Shown one piece after another: positions 50,515-58,411 of a stretch of DNA of 64,000 bases. The stretch spans positions 2,852,001-2,916,000 of the forward strand of contig NZ_JAGIOK010000001.1 of NCBI RefSeq assembly GCF_017876655.1, given 5' to 3'. Below the pieces are notes generated by a model, which was not told the origin of the DNA, searched no databases, and saw nothing but the letters and a program-made list of their open reading frames with translations. Source of the stretch: Microbacterium imperiale. Lineage in GTDB: Bacteria > Actinomycetota > Actinomycetes > Actinomycetales > Microbacteriaceae. The translations under genes and the position numbers were made by a program. Positions within the stretch are counted from its first letter, which is position 1; every line of letters begins with the position of its first letter.

Positions 50515-51426
50515 ATGCCCGAACCCGCGCCCCGTGGCATCCTGCTCGTCGACAAATCGGGCGGGATGACCAGTCACGACGTCGTCGCCCGCGCTCGTCG
50601 GGCGCTCGGTACCCGCAAGATCGGCCACGCCGGAACGCTCGACCCGATGGCGACCGGCCTGCTCGTGCTCGGCGTCGGTGCTGCGACGCGCCTGCTGACC
50701 TACATCGTCGGCCTCGACAAGACCTACGAGGCGACGATCCGGCTCGGCGTCACGACCGACTCCGACGACGCGGACGGCGCCGAGACCGCCCGAGCCCATC
50801 CGGATGCCGTGGCCGCCGTCACCCGCGATCGCATCGACGCCGGTGTGCGCGAGCTCACCGGCGAGATCGACCAGGTGCCCAGCCGCGTCTCGGCGATCAA
50901 GGTCGGGGGCAAGCGCGCGTACGACCTCGCCCGCGCTGGGCAGGAGGTCGAGCTGAAGGCACGGCGCGTGACGGTGGCGCGGTTCGACGTCGTCGCCGTG
51001 CGCCCGGCCGAACTCGACCAGGGCGGCGCCGCGGTGGACGTCGACGTCGTGGTCGATTGCACGAGCGGCACCTACATCCGAGCGCTCGCCCGCGACCTGG
51101 GCGCCGACCTGGGCGTCGGCGGGCACCTGACGGCGCTGCGGCGCACGCGCATCGGTCCCTTCGCGGTCGCCGACGCGGTCGTCGAGATCGAGCCTGGGGC
51201 GTCGCTGCTGAGCGACGCGGCGGTCGCCACGGCGGTGCTCGGCTCGTTCGACGTGACCGCCGACGAGGCGCGCGACCTGCGACACGGCAAGCGTCTGGCG
51301 GGAGCCGCTCATCGGCTGAGCGCTGAGACCCCGGCCGCGGTCGATCCCGAGGGGCGTCTGGTCGGAATCGTCGGTCGCCGCGGCGACGACGTCAAGAGCC
51401 TCATCAACATGGCGGAGGACGCGTGA
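50515..51426 (+). CDS. truB: tRNA pseudouridine(55) synthase
   Basis: A 303-residue TruB that makes pseudouridine 55 in the T loop of tRNAs. The catalytic segment GHAGTLDPMATGLLVLGVG holds the active-site Asp; VPSRVSAIKVGGKRAYDLAR and SGTYIRALARDLG are family motifs. The ATG follows TAGGCT by 7 nt. It heads a run with two small membrane protein genes and ribF; the next gene overlaps by 4 nt (GTGA). truB-ribF proximity is common in bacteria, here with two inserted genes. Confidence 0.96.
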   Translation: MPEPAPRGILLVDKSGGMTSHDVVARARRALGTRKIGHAGTLDPMATGLLVLGVGAATRLLTYIVGLDKTYEATIRLGVTTDSDDADGAETARAHPDAVAAVTRDRIDAGVRELTGEIDQVPSRVSAIKVGGKRAYDLARAGQEVELKARRVTVARFDVVAVRPAELDQGGAAVDVDVVVDCTSGTYIRALARDLGADLGVGGHLTALRRTRIGPFAVADAVVEIEPGASLLSDAAVATAVLGSFDVTADEARDLRHGKRLAGAAHRLSAETPAAVDPEGRLVGIVGRRGDDVKSLINMAEDA

Positions 51427-51791
51427 TCTCGGTCTTCACGATCGTGCAGGTGGCGGTCGCCGTCGCCGCGGGTCTGCTGTGCGTCGTCCTCGGGCTGGCC
51501 AACCGGCGCCCGAGTGACCTGTCCGTCGGCTCGCTCGCGCTCGTCGAGGTCCTGCTGATCGCGCAGGTCGTCGTCGCGATCGTGGCGCCTCTCGTCGGCA
51601 ACACCCCCAGCGGAAGCCTCCTGGAGTTCTGGGTCTACCTCGTCTCGGCGGTGCTTCTGCCGCCCGCCGCGGTGTTCTGGGCGCTCGTGGAACGCAGCCG
51701 GTGGAGCACCGTCATCCTGGGCGTCGCGGCCCTGTCGGTGGCGATCATGGTGTGGCGGATGCAGGTCATCTGGACGGTTCAGGTCGGCTGA
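51423..51791 (+). CDS. Small four-helix membrane protein
   Basis: A 122-residue protein with four predicted membrane helices and short loops, starting at a GTG that overlaps the truB stop (51423-51426). No motif is recognised. Similar small proteins are commonly found beside truB in related actinobacteria as far as I recall, but I cannot name the family. The helices are separated by a polar loop VAPLVGNTPSGSLLEFW. Translational coupling to truB shows it is a real gene. Confidence 0.7.
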   Translation: MISVFTIVQVAVAVAAGLLCVVLGLANRRPSDLSVGSLALVEVLLIAQVVVAIVAPLVGNTPSGSLLEFWVYLVSAVLLPPAAVFWALVERSRWSTVILGVAALSVAIMVWRMQVIWTVQVG

Positions 51792-51824
51792 AGCCGCCCC
51801 CGCGGCGCCTATCATTGACAGGTC

Positions 51825-52277
51825 ATGGATCACACCCGCCCCCGTATGACCGGCATCGGCCGCGTCCTGGTGGTCGTGTACGCCGTGATGGCGCTCGCGG
51901 CCACGGGACGCTCGTTCGTGCAGATCGTCGAAGACTTCGCCAACGCGCCGCTCGCGTACTCGCTCTCGGCCGCGGCCGCCCTCGTGTACGTCCTCGCGAC
52001 GGTCGCCCTCGTGAAGTCGGGCTCGCGCGCATGGTACCTCGTCGCCTGGGTGGCGATCTGCTTCGAGCTCGCCGGAGTCCTCGTCGTCGGCACCCTCAGC
52101 CTCGTGCTGCCCGACCTGTTCTCGCACGATGCGACGGTGTGGTCGGGCTACGGCTTCGGATACTTCTGGGTGCCCTTGGCGCTGCCCTTCGTCGGCATCT
52201 GGTGGCTCGTCACGCATCGCGACGGCGCCCCCGCGGCCGACGAGGCCCCGGCCGTGCTGGAGGGATCGTCATGGTGA
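51825..52277 (+). CDS. Small membrane protein preceding ribF
   Basis: A 150-residue protein with about four membrane helices (roughly 10-32, 43-62, 70-92, 105-128) and a short acidic C-terminal tail. A TATCAT (51810-51815) lies 9 nt upstream of the ATG. Its last 7 nt overlap the ribF start, so translation of the two is coupled. It resembles the preceding small membrane protein only in topology. Function unknown; a link to flavin metabolism is suggested only by coupling. Confidence 0.7.
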   Translation: MDHTRPRMTGIGRVLVVVYAVMALAATGRSFVQIVEDFANAPLAYSLSAAAALVYVLATVALVKSGSRAWYLVAWVAICFELAGVLVVGTLSLVLPDLFSHDATVWSGYGFGYFWVPLALPFVGIWWLVTHRDGAPAADEAPAVLEGSSW

Positions 52278-53245
52278 CCGTGTTCCGCGATCCGGCCGAG
52301 GTTCCGCCCGGCTTCGGCCCCAGCGTCGTCGCGATCGGCAAGTTCGACGGCGTGCACTCGGGCCACCGCGCCGTGATCGACCGCGCGCGGGTGGATGCCG
52401 CCGCGCTCGGCGCCCGGGTGGTCGCGGTGACCTTCGACCGCAACCCGCTGAGCCTGCTGCGACCCGAGCTGTGCCCGCAGCCGCTCGTCGGCCTGGAGCA
52501 GAAGATCGGGCTCCTCGCCGCGGCCGGCGTCGACGCGGTGCTCGTCCTGCGGTTCGACGACGAGCTCGCCGCCCTGCCCGCGCGCACCTTCGTCGAGAGC
52601 ATCCTCGTCGGCGCGCTCGGCGCGGTCGCGGTGCTGGTCGGCGACGACTTCCGATTCGGGCGCGGCGGCGAGGGCGACCCGGGGGTGCTCACGCGACTGG
52701 GCGAGGAGCTGGGCTTCGACGTCGCGGTGATCGGCGACGTGCGCGCCCGCGACGCGGGGCGTCGGGTCTCGTCGACCTGGGTGCGCGACCTGCTCGCCGA
52801 GGGCGACGTCGAAGGCGCCGCCCGCCTGCTCGGGCGCCCGCACGCGGTCGAGGGGGTCGTCGTGCACGGGCTCAAGCGCGGACGCGAGCTCGGCTACCCG
52901 ACCGCGAACCTCTCCGCCGACGCCGCCGGATTCATCCCCGCAGACGGGGTCTACGCCGGCTGGCTCGTCGACCAGGGCGCCGGGGATGCCGCGGATGCCG
53001 CCACCGGCAGCGTCATCCGGTATCCCGCCGCGATCTCGGTGGGCACCAACCCGACGTTCGACGACGTGCCGCAGCGTCAGATCGAGGCCTATGTGCTCGA
53101 CGAGACGGGCCTCGACCTGTACGGGCACCGCGTCGAGGTGCGCTTCACCGCACGCATCCGCGGCATGGTGGCGTTCACCGGCATCCCCGCGCTCATCGCG
53201 CAGATGGACGACGACATCGTCCGGGTGCGCGAAGCGCTGGCCTGA
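52271..53245 (+). CDS. ribF: Bifunctional riboflavin kinase / FAD synthetase
   Basis: A 324-residue enzyme that makes FMN and then FAD. The N-terminal nucleotidyltransferase (about 1-175) has AIGKFDGVHSGHRAVI and GDDFRFGRGGEGD; SSTWVRDLLAEGDV joins to the C-terminal riboflavin kinase domain (about 190-320) with GRELGYPTANLS and AISVGTNPTF. The ATG overlaps the preceding membrane protein gene by 7 nt. The FMN produced supports the monooxygenase system and other flavoenzymes in the window only in a general sense. Confidence 0.96.
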   Translation: MVTVFRDPAEVPPGFGPSVVAIGKFDGVHSGHRAVIDRARVDAAALGARVVAVTFDRNPLSLLRPELCPQPLVGLEQKIGLLAAAGVDAVLVLRFDDELAALPARTFVESILVGALGAVAVLVGDDFRFGRGGEGDPGVLTRLGEELGFDVAVIGDVRARDAGRRVSSTWVRDLLAEGDVEGAARLLGRPHAVEGVVVHGLKRGRELGYPTANLSADAAGFIPADGVYAGWLVDQGAGDAADAATGSVIRYPAAISVGTNPTFDDVPQRQIEAYVLDETGLDLYGHRVEVRFTARIRGMVAFTGIPALIAQMDDDIVRVREALA

Positions 53246-53294
53246 CCGCCCGCAGCCGCGTCAGCCCAGCGGCTCCGGTCGGCGTCGGCCTGCG

Positions 53295-54011
53295 TCAGTA
53301 CGACGACTCGTCGACGGCTCCGGTGGCCTCGCCACCGGCTTCGAGGCGCCGGGCCTCGCCGAGGATCGTGGCGCTGCCGCTCGTGCCCAGGCGCGTCGCG
53401 CCGGCCTCGAGCATGGCCACGGCGTCGGCGAAGCTGCGGACGCCACCCGAGGCCTTCACCTGCACCGAGGGGCCGACGTTCTCGCGCATGAGGCGCACGT
53501 GGGGCACCGTGGCGCCGCCGCCCGCGAAACCGGTGGAGGTCTTGACGAAGTCGGCGCCGCCGGCTTCGGTCAGCCGGCTGCCCCGCGCGATCTGCTCGTC
53601 GTCGAGCAGGCTGGTCTCGAGGATCACCTTGACGATGGAGCCCTCCGCGGCCTCGACGACCGCACGGATGTCGTCGACCACGAGGTCGTCGAACCCCGAG
53701 CGCAGCGCCGCGATGTTGACCACCATGTCGAACTCGCTCGCGCCGTCGGCGCGCGCCTGACGCACCTCGGCGACCTTCGCGGCCGTCGAGGTGGTGCCGT
53801 GGGGGAAGCCGATGACGGTGCCGACGGCCACCCCGGTGCCGTCCAGGCGCTCGACCGCGTGCGCGATGTCGGACGGGCGCACGCACACCGAGAACACACG
53901 CCACTGCGCGGCGATGTCGAGCTCGGCGTCGACCTGCGTGCGGGTGAGCTCGGGCTTGAGGATCGCGTGGTCGAGGGTCGCGGCGAGGTCGCGCTCGGAG
54001 ATCGTGGGCAT
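53295..54011 (-). CDS. deoC: Deoxyribose-phosphate aldolase
   Basis: A 238-residue class I aldolase that splits 2-deoxyribose 5-phosphate to acetaldehyde and glyceraldehyde 3-phosphate in deoxynucleoside catabolism. Visible motifs: LDHAILKPELT, VCVRPSDIAHA, the Asp/Lys region EFDMVVNIAALRSG and VKVILETSLL, and the Schiff-base Lys in ADFVKTSTGF. VKASGGVRSF follows. ATG 54011 is preferred over 54032 because TACGCT lies exactly 6 nt upstream and homologues start here. Monocistronic, divergent from the lipoprotein gene. Confidence 0.95.
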   Translation of the reverse strand: MPTISERDLAATLDHAILKPELTRTQVDAELDIAAQWRVFSVCVRPSDIAHAVERLDGTGVAVGTVIGFPHGTTSTAAKVAEVRQARADGASEFDMVVNIAALRSGFDDLVVDDIRAVVEAAEGSIVKVILETSLLDDEQIARGSRLTEAGGADFVKTSTGFAGGGATVPHVRLMRENVGPSVQVKASGGVRSFADAVAMLEAGATRLGTSGSATILGEARRLEAGGEATGAVDESSY

Positions 54012-54017
54012 GGTCTC

Positions 54018-54023
54018 AGCGTA
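54018..54023 (-). promoter_or_regulatory. -10 element, leaderless start of deoC
   Basis: TACGCT on the minus strand followed by 6 nt and the ATG at 54011; this decides the start codon. Confidence 0.5.
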
Positions 54024-54102
54024 CGCGGTCACCGCGGCTAGGACCGGCTCTCGCCCCCGGACGGCGCACCTGATGCGGTTCCCGCGATCGCACCCCGATC
54101 GT

Positions 54103-54108
54103 TAGGCT
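54103..54108 (+). promoter_or_regulatory. -10 element, leaderless start of the Cys/Trp-motif lipoprotein
   Basis: TAGGCT followed by 7 nt and the ATG at 54116; a GTG at 54110 would be too close to the hexamer. Confidence 0.5.
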
Positions 54109-54115
54109 GGTGCGC

Positions 54116-54754
54116 ATGAGCGCTCCGCACCGCACCGCCCTCCGCTTCGTTCCCATCGTCGCGGCGGTCGCGCTGCTCGCGAGCGGCTGCGCCACCCCCG
54201 TCGGGGGAGCGGCGACCCCGGCTCCGACCGAGACGAGCGCCTCGCCCGAGGCGACGCCCACCGCGACTCCGACGCCGCTCGAGACCCGGGCACCCGCGGC
54301 GGAGATCGCGCTTCCGGCCTCGTGCGACGAACTGTTCACCGGCGACCTCCGCGCGATGCTCGAGGCCGACATCGCGCCGCTCAACGATCCCGGCGTGACG
54401 ATGTACTCGACCGAGAACGCCGAGGCGCTGACGCTTCTGGATTCCGGAGTGCCGAACCTGCGCTGCACGTGGGGACGTCCCTCCGATCGCGGCATCGCGA
54501 CGACCGTGGCGCTCGTCTCGGACGAGCAGGCGCAGCAGATCGCGGACGCGCTGACGACCGCGGGCTTCGGCTCGGAGCCCGGGGACGACGGAGAGTACTT
54601 CCGCACGTCGCAGAAGATGCTGTCGATGGACGACGAGGTCGTCGAGCTCGGCGAGACCCACTTCCTGCGCGGCAACGCATGGATCGCCACGCGCTGGATC
54701 AACTACGGCCCCGAGTCGTACACCCCCGGGATCGTCGCCGCGCTCTGGCAGTGA
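54116..54754 (+). CDS. Lipoprotein with one Cys/Trp-motif domain
   Basis: A 212-residue lipoprotein: lipobox ASGC with Cys25, a Thr/Pro/Ala-rich linker, then a single domain beginning ASCDELFTGDLRAMLEADI and containing VPNLRCTWGRPSDRG. The pattern (Cys at the start, a helix with L-X-L, then Cys-X-Trp about 60 residues later) is that of each half of the proteins at 35.0 and 37.3 kb. A C-terminal extension includes FRTSQKMLSMDDE and WIATRWINYGPE. No named family recognised. It is monocistronic. Confidence 0.7.
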   Translation: MSAPHRTALRFVPIVAAVALLASGCATPVGGAATPAPTETSASPEATPTATPTPLETRAPAAEIALPASCDELFTGDLRAMLEADIAPLNDPGVTMYSTENAEALTLLDSGVPNLRCTWGRPSDRGIATTVALVSDEQAQQIADALTTAGFGSEPGDDGEYFRTSQKMLSMDDEVVELGETHFLRGNAWIATRWINYGPESYTPGIVAALWQ

Positions 54755-54835
54755 GCTGACGCGACCGACCGCAGTGGTGGCGATGTCGCCGCGACCCGCG
54801 GGCGCGCGCCCTCCCGGGCCCGGACGATGATGGCG

Positions 54836-54841
54836 TAGACT
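54836..54841 (+). promoter_or_regulatory. -10 element of the SNF2 gene transcript
   Basis: TAGACT; here, unlike the leaderless genes, the start codon is about 165 nt downstream, leaving a long 5' leader. Confidence 0.5.
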
Positions 54842-54847
54842 GCCGTT

Positions 54848-55000
54848 CGGGGACATCGTCGTATTCGACGCCGCAGCTCGCTGAAGCGAGTGCCCGTGGC
54901 CGACCGGCGAGACCTCTCTTCGCTCGCCTGACGTTCCGATGTCAGCTCGGGCGGCACCTCGTACGTTTCCGTCACGACGGAACTCCGGCACTCAGGCTCA
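54848..55000 (+). ncRNA. Structured 5' leader of the SNF2-type ATPase gene (candidate cis-regulatory RNA)
   Basis: The ~160-nt leader folds on paper into a three-way junction: closing helix GACATCG (54852-54858) with CGATGTC (54937-54943); hairpin CTCGC-TGAA-GCGAG (54877-54890); hairpin GGCGAG/CTCGCC (54906-54911 with 54923-54928). A further hairpin TTCCGT-CACG-ACGGAA (54967-54982) stands just before the AGGAGG site at 55000. I know no named riboswitch with this layout. Confidence 0.5.
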
Positions 55001-55008
55001 GGAGGAGC

Positions 55009-57162
55009 ATGCCGACCATGGCCACCGCCGCAGCGACCGCCAACCGCCGCAGGAAGTCCTCGTCCGCGCGACGCGACGACGACGCCCCGCTCATCCCGAT
55101 CCTCGCCCGAAAGGTGCGCGAGGTCGAAGCGAAGGCGCAGCGCGGCAAGCTCGGCCCCACCAACCGCGTCAAGTTCCAGGTCATCGCGTTCCTGGTGCGC
55201 GAGGAGCGCGCCCGCGTGAAGGCCGACGAGAACGTCTCGACGGCGGCGCGGGCCGAGCTGCTCAAGCGCCTCGACGGCGTCGCGACGATCCTGGCCAAGA
55301 CGGCCGCCCGCGACACCTCCCTCATCCAGCTGCTCGAGGTCGACCAGGCGACGTCGCCGGTGGCCAAGCGCATGCGGCGCGACTGGCTGCTCGAGTCCGG
55401 CGCGGAGCTGCCCGAGGACGAGCTCATCATCACGGATGCCGCGCCGGTGCAGTCGCCGGTCGTGCCGGCGGCGGTTGCCGACCGTCAGGTCACCCCGCCG
55501 CAGGTGCTGGCGCGCCGCGAGGCCAACCCGTTCCTCGCGCCCGACCTCGAGCTGCGTGCGCCCCACCCCACGCCGCGCCGCCGGCTCGACGGCTGGGAGC
55601 TCATGGGCCCGCTGTACAAGGCGTTCGAGACGGGCGCCGGCGGGGCGGCCGCCTCGATGGAGCTGCCGCCCGTGCCCGAGTTCGATCGGCTCTCGCCCAA
55701 GGGCCTCGAGGTCATGCCGCATCAGTCGCGGTTCCTCGAGGCGGTGCGCGAGGGGCACCGCTCATTCCTGCTGGCCGACGAGCCGGGACTCGGAAAGACC
55801 GCGCAGTCGGTGCTGGCGGCATCCGTCGCCAATGCCTACCCGCTGCTGGCCGTCGTGCCGAACGTCGTGAAGATGAACTGGGCGCGCGAGGTCGAGCGGT
55901 GGACGCCGCAGCGGCGCGCGACGGTCATCTCGGGCGACGGCGACCAGATCGACGCCTTCGCCGACGTGTTCATCGTCAACTACGAGGTGCTCGACCGGCA
56001 CCTGTCGTGGCTCGGATCGCTGGGGCTGCGCGGCATGGTGGTCGACGAGGCGCATTTCATCAAGAACCTCTCGTCGCAGCGGTCGCAGAACGTGCTCGCA
56101 CTGGCCGGCCGCATCCGGGAGCAGGTGCGCGATCCGCTCATGCTGGCGCTGACCGGTACACCGCTGATCAACGACGTCGAGGACTTCGACGCGATCTGGC
56201 GGTTCCTCGGGTGGACCAACGGCGAGAAGCCGGGTCCGGCGCTCATGGAGCGCTTGGACGAGACGGGGCTCACGCCGGCCGACAAGGCGTTCTACCCCGC
56301 CGCCCGCGACGCCGTCATCTCGATGGGCATCGTGCGCCGGAAGAAGAAGGACGTCGCAGCCGACCTGCCCGACAAGCTCGTGGCCGACCTGCCGGTGCAG
56401 CTCGACGACGAGTACGGCCGGTCGATCCGCCAGGCCGAGCAGGAGCTCGGTGAGCGCATGGCCGCCCGGTACCGCCGCATCATCGAGGCGCGGGGCGATC
56501 GCGTGCTCATCGGCGAAGCCGACGACGACATCGTCCGTCTCGTCTCGTCGCAGGAGCTCGAGGAGTCGAAGGCCGCCGGCACCGGCGCTGAGAACGTCTT
56601 CACGATGGTCCGCCGTATCGGCCAGGCCAAGGCCGTGCTGGCCGCGGACTACGCCGCCCAGCTGCAGCGCTCGGTCGGCAAGGTCGTGTTCTTCGCCAAG
56701 CACATCGACGTCATGGACGCCGCCGAGGCCCACTTCGCCTCGGCCGGGCTGCGCACCGTCTCGCTGCGCGGCGACCAGAGCTCCACGGCGCGCCAGGAGG
56801 CGATCGACGCGTTCAACAACGACCCGGATGTCGCCATCGCGGTGTGCTCGCTGACGGCCGCCGGCGTCGGCGTGAACATGCAGGCGGCGTCGAACGTCGT
56901 GCTGGCCGAGCTGTCGTGGACCGCCGCCGAGCAGACGCAGGCAATCGACCGCGTGCACCGCATCGGCCAGGAAGAGCCCGTGACGGCGTGGCGCATCATC
57001 GCCGCCCACACGATCGACACCAAGATCGCCGAGCTCATCGACTCGAAGCAGGGGCTCGCGGCGCGCGCGCTCGACGGCGAGGCCGTCGACCCCACCTCGA
57101 GCGACTCCGTGCAGCTGTCGGCACTCATGCACCTGCTGCGTCAGGCGCTCGGAGCCGCGTAA
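55009..57162 (+). CDS. SNF2-family DEAD/DEAH-box helicase/ATPase
   Basis: A 717-residue SNF2-superfamily DNA-dependent ATPase. The first ~220 residues are a basic, family-specific region. The ATPase core has LADEPGLGKTAQSVL (Walker A; the usual DEMGLGKT reads DEPGLGKT), VVDEAHFIKN (DEAH), ALTGTPLINDVEDF, and the C-terminal helicase part with LTAAGVGVNMQAASNVV and QAIDRVHRIGQEEPV. The layout resembles SMARCAL1-type annealing helicases. AGGAGG at 55000-55005 is only 3 nt from ATG 55009 and 12 nt from ATG 55018, so the true start is uncertain. A long structured leader precedes it. A role in DNA repair or transcription is plausible. Confidence 0.9.
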   Translation: MPTMATAAATANRRRKSSSARRDDDAPLIPILARKVREVEAKAQRGKLGPTNRVKFQVIAFLVREERARVKADENVSTAARAELLKRLDGVATILAKTAARDTSLIQLLEVDQATSPVAKRMRRDWLLESGAELPEDELIITDAAPVQSPVVPAAVADRQVTPPQVLARREANPFLAPDLELRAPHPTPRRRLDGWELMGPLYKAFETGAGGAAASMELPPVPEFDRLSPKGLEVMPHQSRFLEAVREGHRSFLLADEPGLGKTAQSVLAASVANAYPLLAVVPNVVKMNWAREVERWTPQRRATVISGDGDQIDAFADVFIVNYEVLDRHLSWLGSLGLRGMVVDEAHFIKNLSSQRSQNVLALAGRIREQVRDPLMLALTGTPLINDVEDFDAIWRFLGWTNGEKPGPALMERLDETGLTPADKAFYPAARDAVISMGIVRRKKKDVAADLPDKLVADLPVQLDDEYGRSIRQAEQELGERMAARYRRIIEARGDRVLIGEADDDIVRLVSSQELEESKAAGTGAENVFTMVRRIGQAKAVLAADYAAQLQRSVGKVVFFAKHIDVMDAAEAHFASAGLRTVSLRGDQSSTARQEAIDAFNNDPDVAIAVCSLTAAGVGVNMQAASNVVLAELSWTAAEQTQAIDRVHRIGQEEPVTAWRIIAAHTIDTKIAELIDSKQGLAARALDGEAVDPTSSDSVQLSALMHLLRQALGAA

Positions 57163-57210
57163 GCGCCGCGGCGACTTTCTCCGGCGGTCCTCGCCTGGCA
57201 GCGCGGGCGC

Positions 57211-57244
57211 GGCGACGATAGTCTCGAATCGAGGCATCGTCGCC
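57211..57244 (+). promoter_or_regulatory. Inverted repeat over the pfkA promoter
   Basis: GGCGACGAT (57211-57219) pairs with ATCGTCGCC (57236-57244), with an inner CTCG/CGAG pair. A -10-like TAGTCT starts at 57219, inside the repeat. It may be an operator for pfkA or a terminator for the helicase gene. Confidence 0.45.
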
Positions 57245-57279
57245 GCACCCCCACCCGAGCTACCACGAAGGATCTCCCC

Positions 57280-58308
57280 ATGAAGATCGGCATCCTCACG
57301 AGCGGCGGCGACTGCCCCGGACTCAACGCTGTCATCCGAGGCGTCGTGCTCAAGGGCACCACCTCGTACAACATCGAGTTCGTCGGCATCCGCGACGGCT
57401 GGCGCGGCGTGGTCGACGGCGACTTCTTCCCGCTGACCCGCCACGAGGTGAAGGGTCTGTCGAAGGTGGGCGGCACGATCCTCGGCACGAGCCGCACGAA
57501 CCCCTACGAGGGCCCTCGCGGCGGCGCGGAGAACATCGCGGCGACGCTCGACAAGCACCGCATCGACGGCATCATCGCCATCGGCGGCGAGGGCACCCTC
57601 GCCGCGGCGAACCGTCTCGCCAACGACGGCATCAACGTCCTGGGCGTCCCCAAGACCATCGACAACGACCTCAAGGCGACCGACTACTCGTTCGGCTTCG
57701 ACACGGCCGTCAACATCGCGACCGACGCGATGGACCGCCTGCGCACCACGGGCGACTCGCACCAGCGCTGCATGGTGGCCGAGGTCATGGGCCGCCACGT
57801 GGGATGGATCGCGCTGCACGCGGGCATCGCCGCCGGCGCCCACGTCATCTGCATCCCCGAGGTGCCGATGTCGATCGAGGAGATCACGGCGCAGGTGACG
57901 AAGGCGTTCGACCGCGGCCGTGCGCCGCTGGTCGTCGTCTCGGAGGGCTTCAAGCTCAAGGGTCAGGACGAGGCCTACAGCGACAAGGGCCTCGACGCGT
58001 TCAACCGCCCGCGCCTCGGCGGCATCAGCGAGGTCCTCGCGCCCGAGATCGAGCGCCTCACCGGCATCGAGACGCGTGCGACGGTGCTCGGTCACATCCA
58101 GCGCGGCGGCTCGCCCTCGGGCTTCGACCGCGTGCTCGCGACGCGTCTCGGGCTCGCCGCTGCCGACGCCCTCGTCGACGGCGCGTGGGGTCAGATGGTC
58201 TCGCTCAAGGGCACCGACATCGTCCGGGTCTCGTTCGACGAGGCGCTGGGCGAGCTCAACACCGTGCCGCTGTACCGCTACGAAGAGGCGGCCGCCCTCT
58301 TCGGCTGA
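57280..58308 (+). CDS. pfkA: 6-phosphofructokinase
   Basis: A 342-residue phosphofructokinase committing fructose 6-phosphate to glycolysis. The donor loop is TSGGDCPGLNAVIRG; catalytic PKTIDNDLKATDYSFGFDTA; substrate loop VMGRHVGWIALHAG. At the phosphoryl-donor site it has GGEGT (residues 102-106) with Lys125 in PKTIDND. A glycine at the site that is Asp in PPi enzymes, combined with Lys, is the mix reported for ATP-dependent actinobacterial enzymes, so ATP use is favoured. The start has an AAGGA site. It is preceded by a palindrome overlapping its promoter and followed by a hairpin with a UUCG loop. Confidence 0.95.
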   Translation: MKIGILTSGGDCPGLNAVIRGVVLKGTTSYNIEFVGIRDGWRGVVDGDFFPLTRHEVKGLSKVGGTILGTSRTNPYEGPRGGAENIAATLDKHRIDGIIAIGGEGTLAAANRLANDGINVLGVPKTIDNDLKATDYSFGFDTAVNIATDAMDRLRTTGDSHQRCMVAEVMGRHVGWIALHAGIAAGAHVICIPEVPMSIEEITAQVTKAFDRGRAPLVVVSEGFKLKGQDEAYSDKGLDAFNRPRLGGISEVLAPEIERLTGIETRATVLGHIQRGGSPSGFDRVLATRLGLAAADALVDGAWGQMVSLKGTDIVRVSFDEALGELNTVPLYRYEEAAALFG

Positions 58309-58330
58309 GTCGGAGCACCGGCATCCCGCA

Positions 58331-58380
58331 TCGACCGCGTCCGCGCGCGTCCTCTTCGGAGGACCGCCGGGCGCGGTCGA
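58331..58380. terminator. Nested hairpins between pfkA and the ThrE-like gene
   Basis: GTCCTC-TTCG-GAGGAC (58349-58364), a stem closed by a UUCG tetraloop, nested within TCGACCGCG/CGCGGTCGA (58331-58339 with 58372-58380), between convergent genes. Confidence 0.65.
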
Positions 58381-58411
58381 CGCCGTTGCGGCGACGTCGA
58401 CGGCGACGGCG

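Noticed and set aside
54110..54118. GTG at 54110 as start of the lipoprotein
   Set aside because: It lies 1 nt after the TAGGCT hexamer; ATG 54116 has the usual 7-nt spacing and gives a normal signal peptide.
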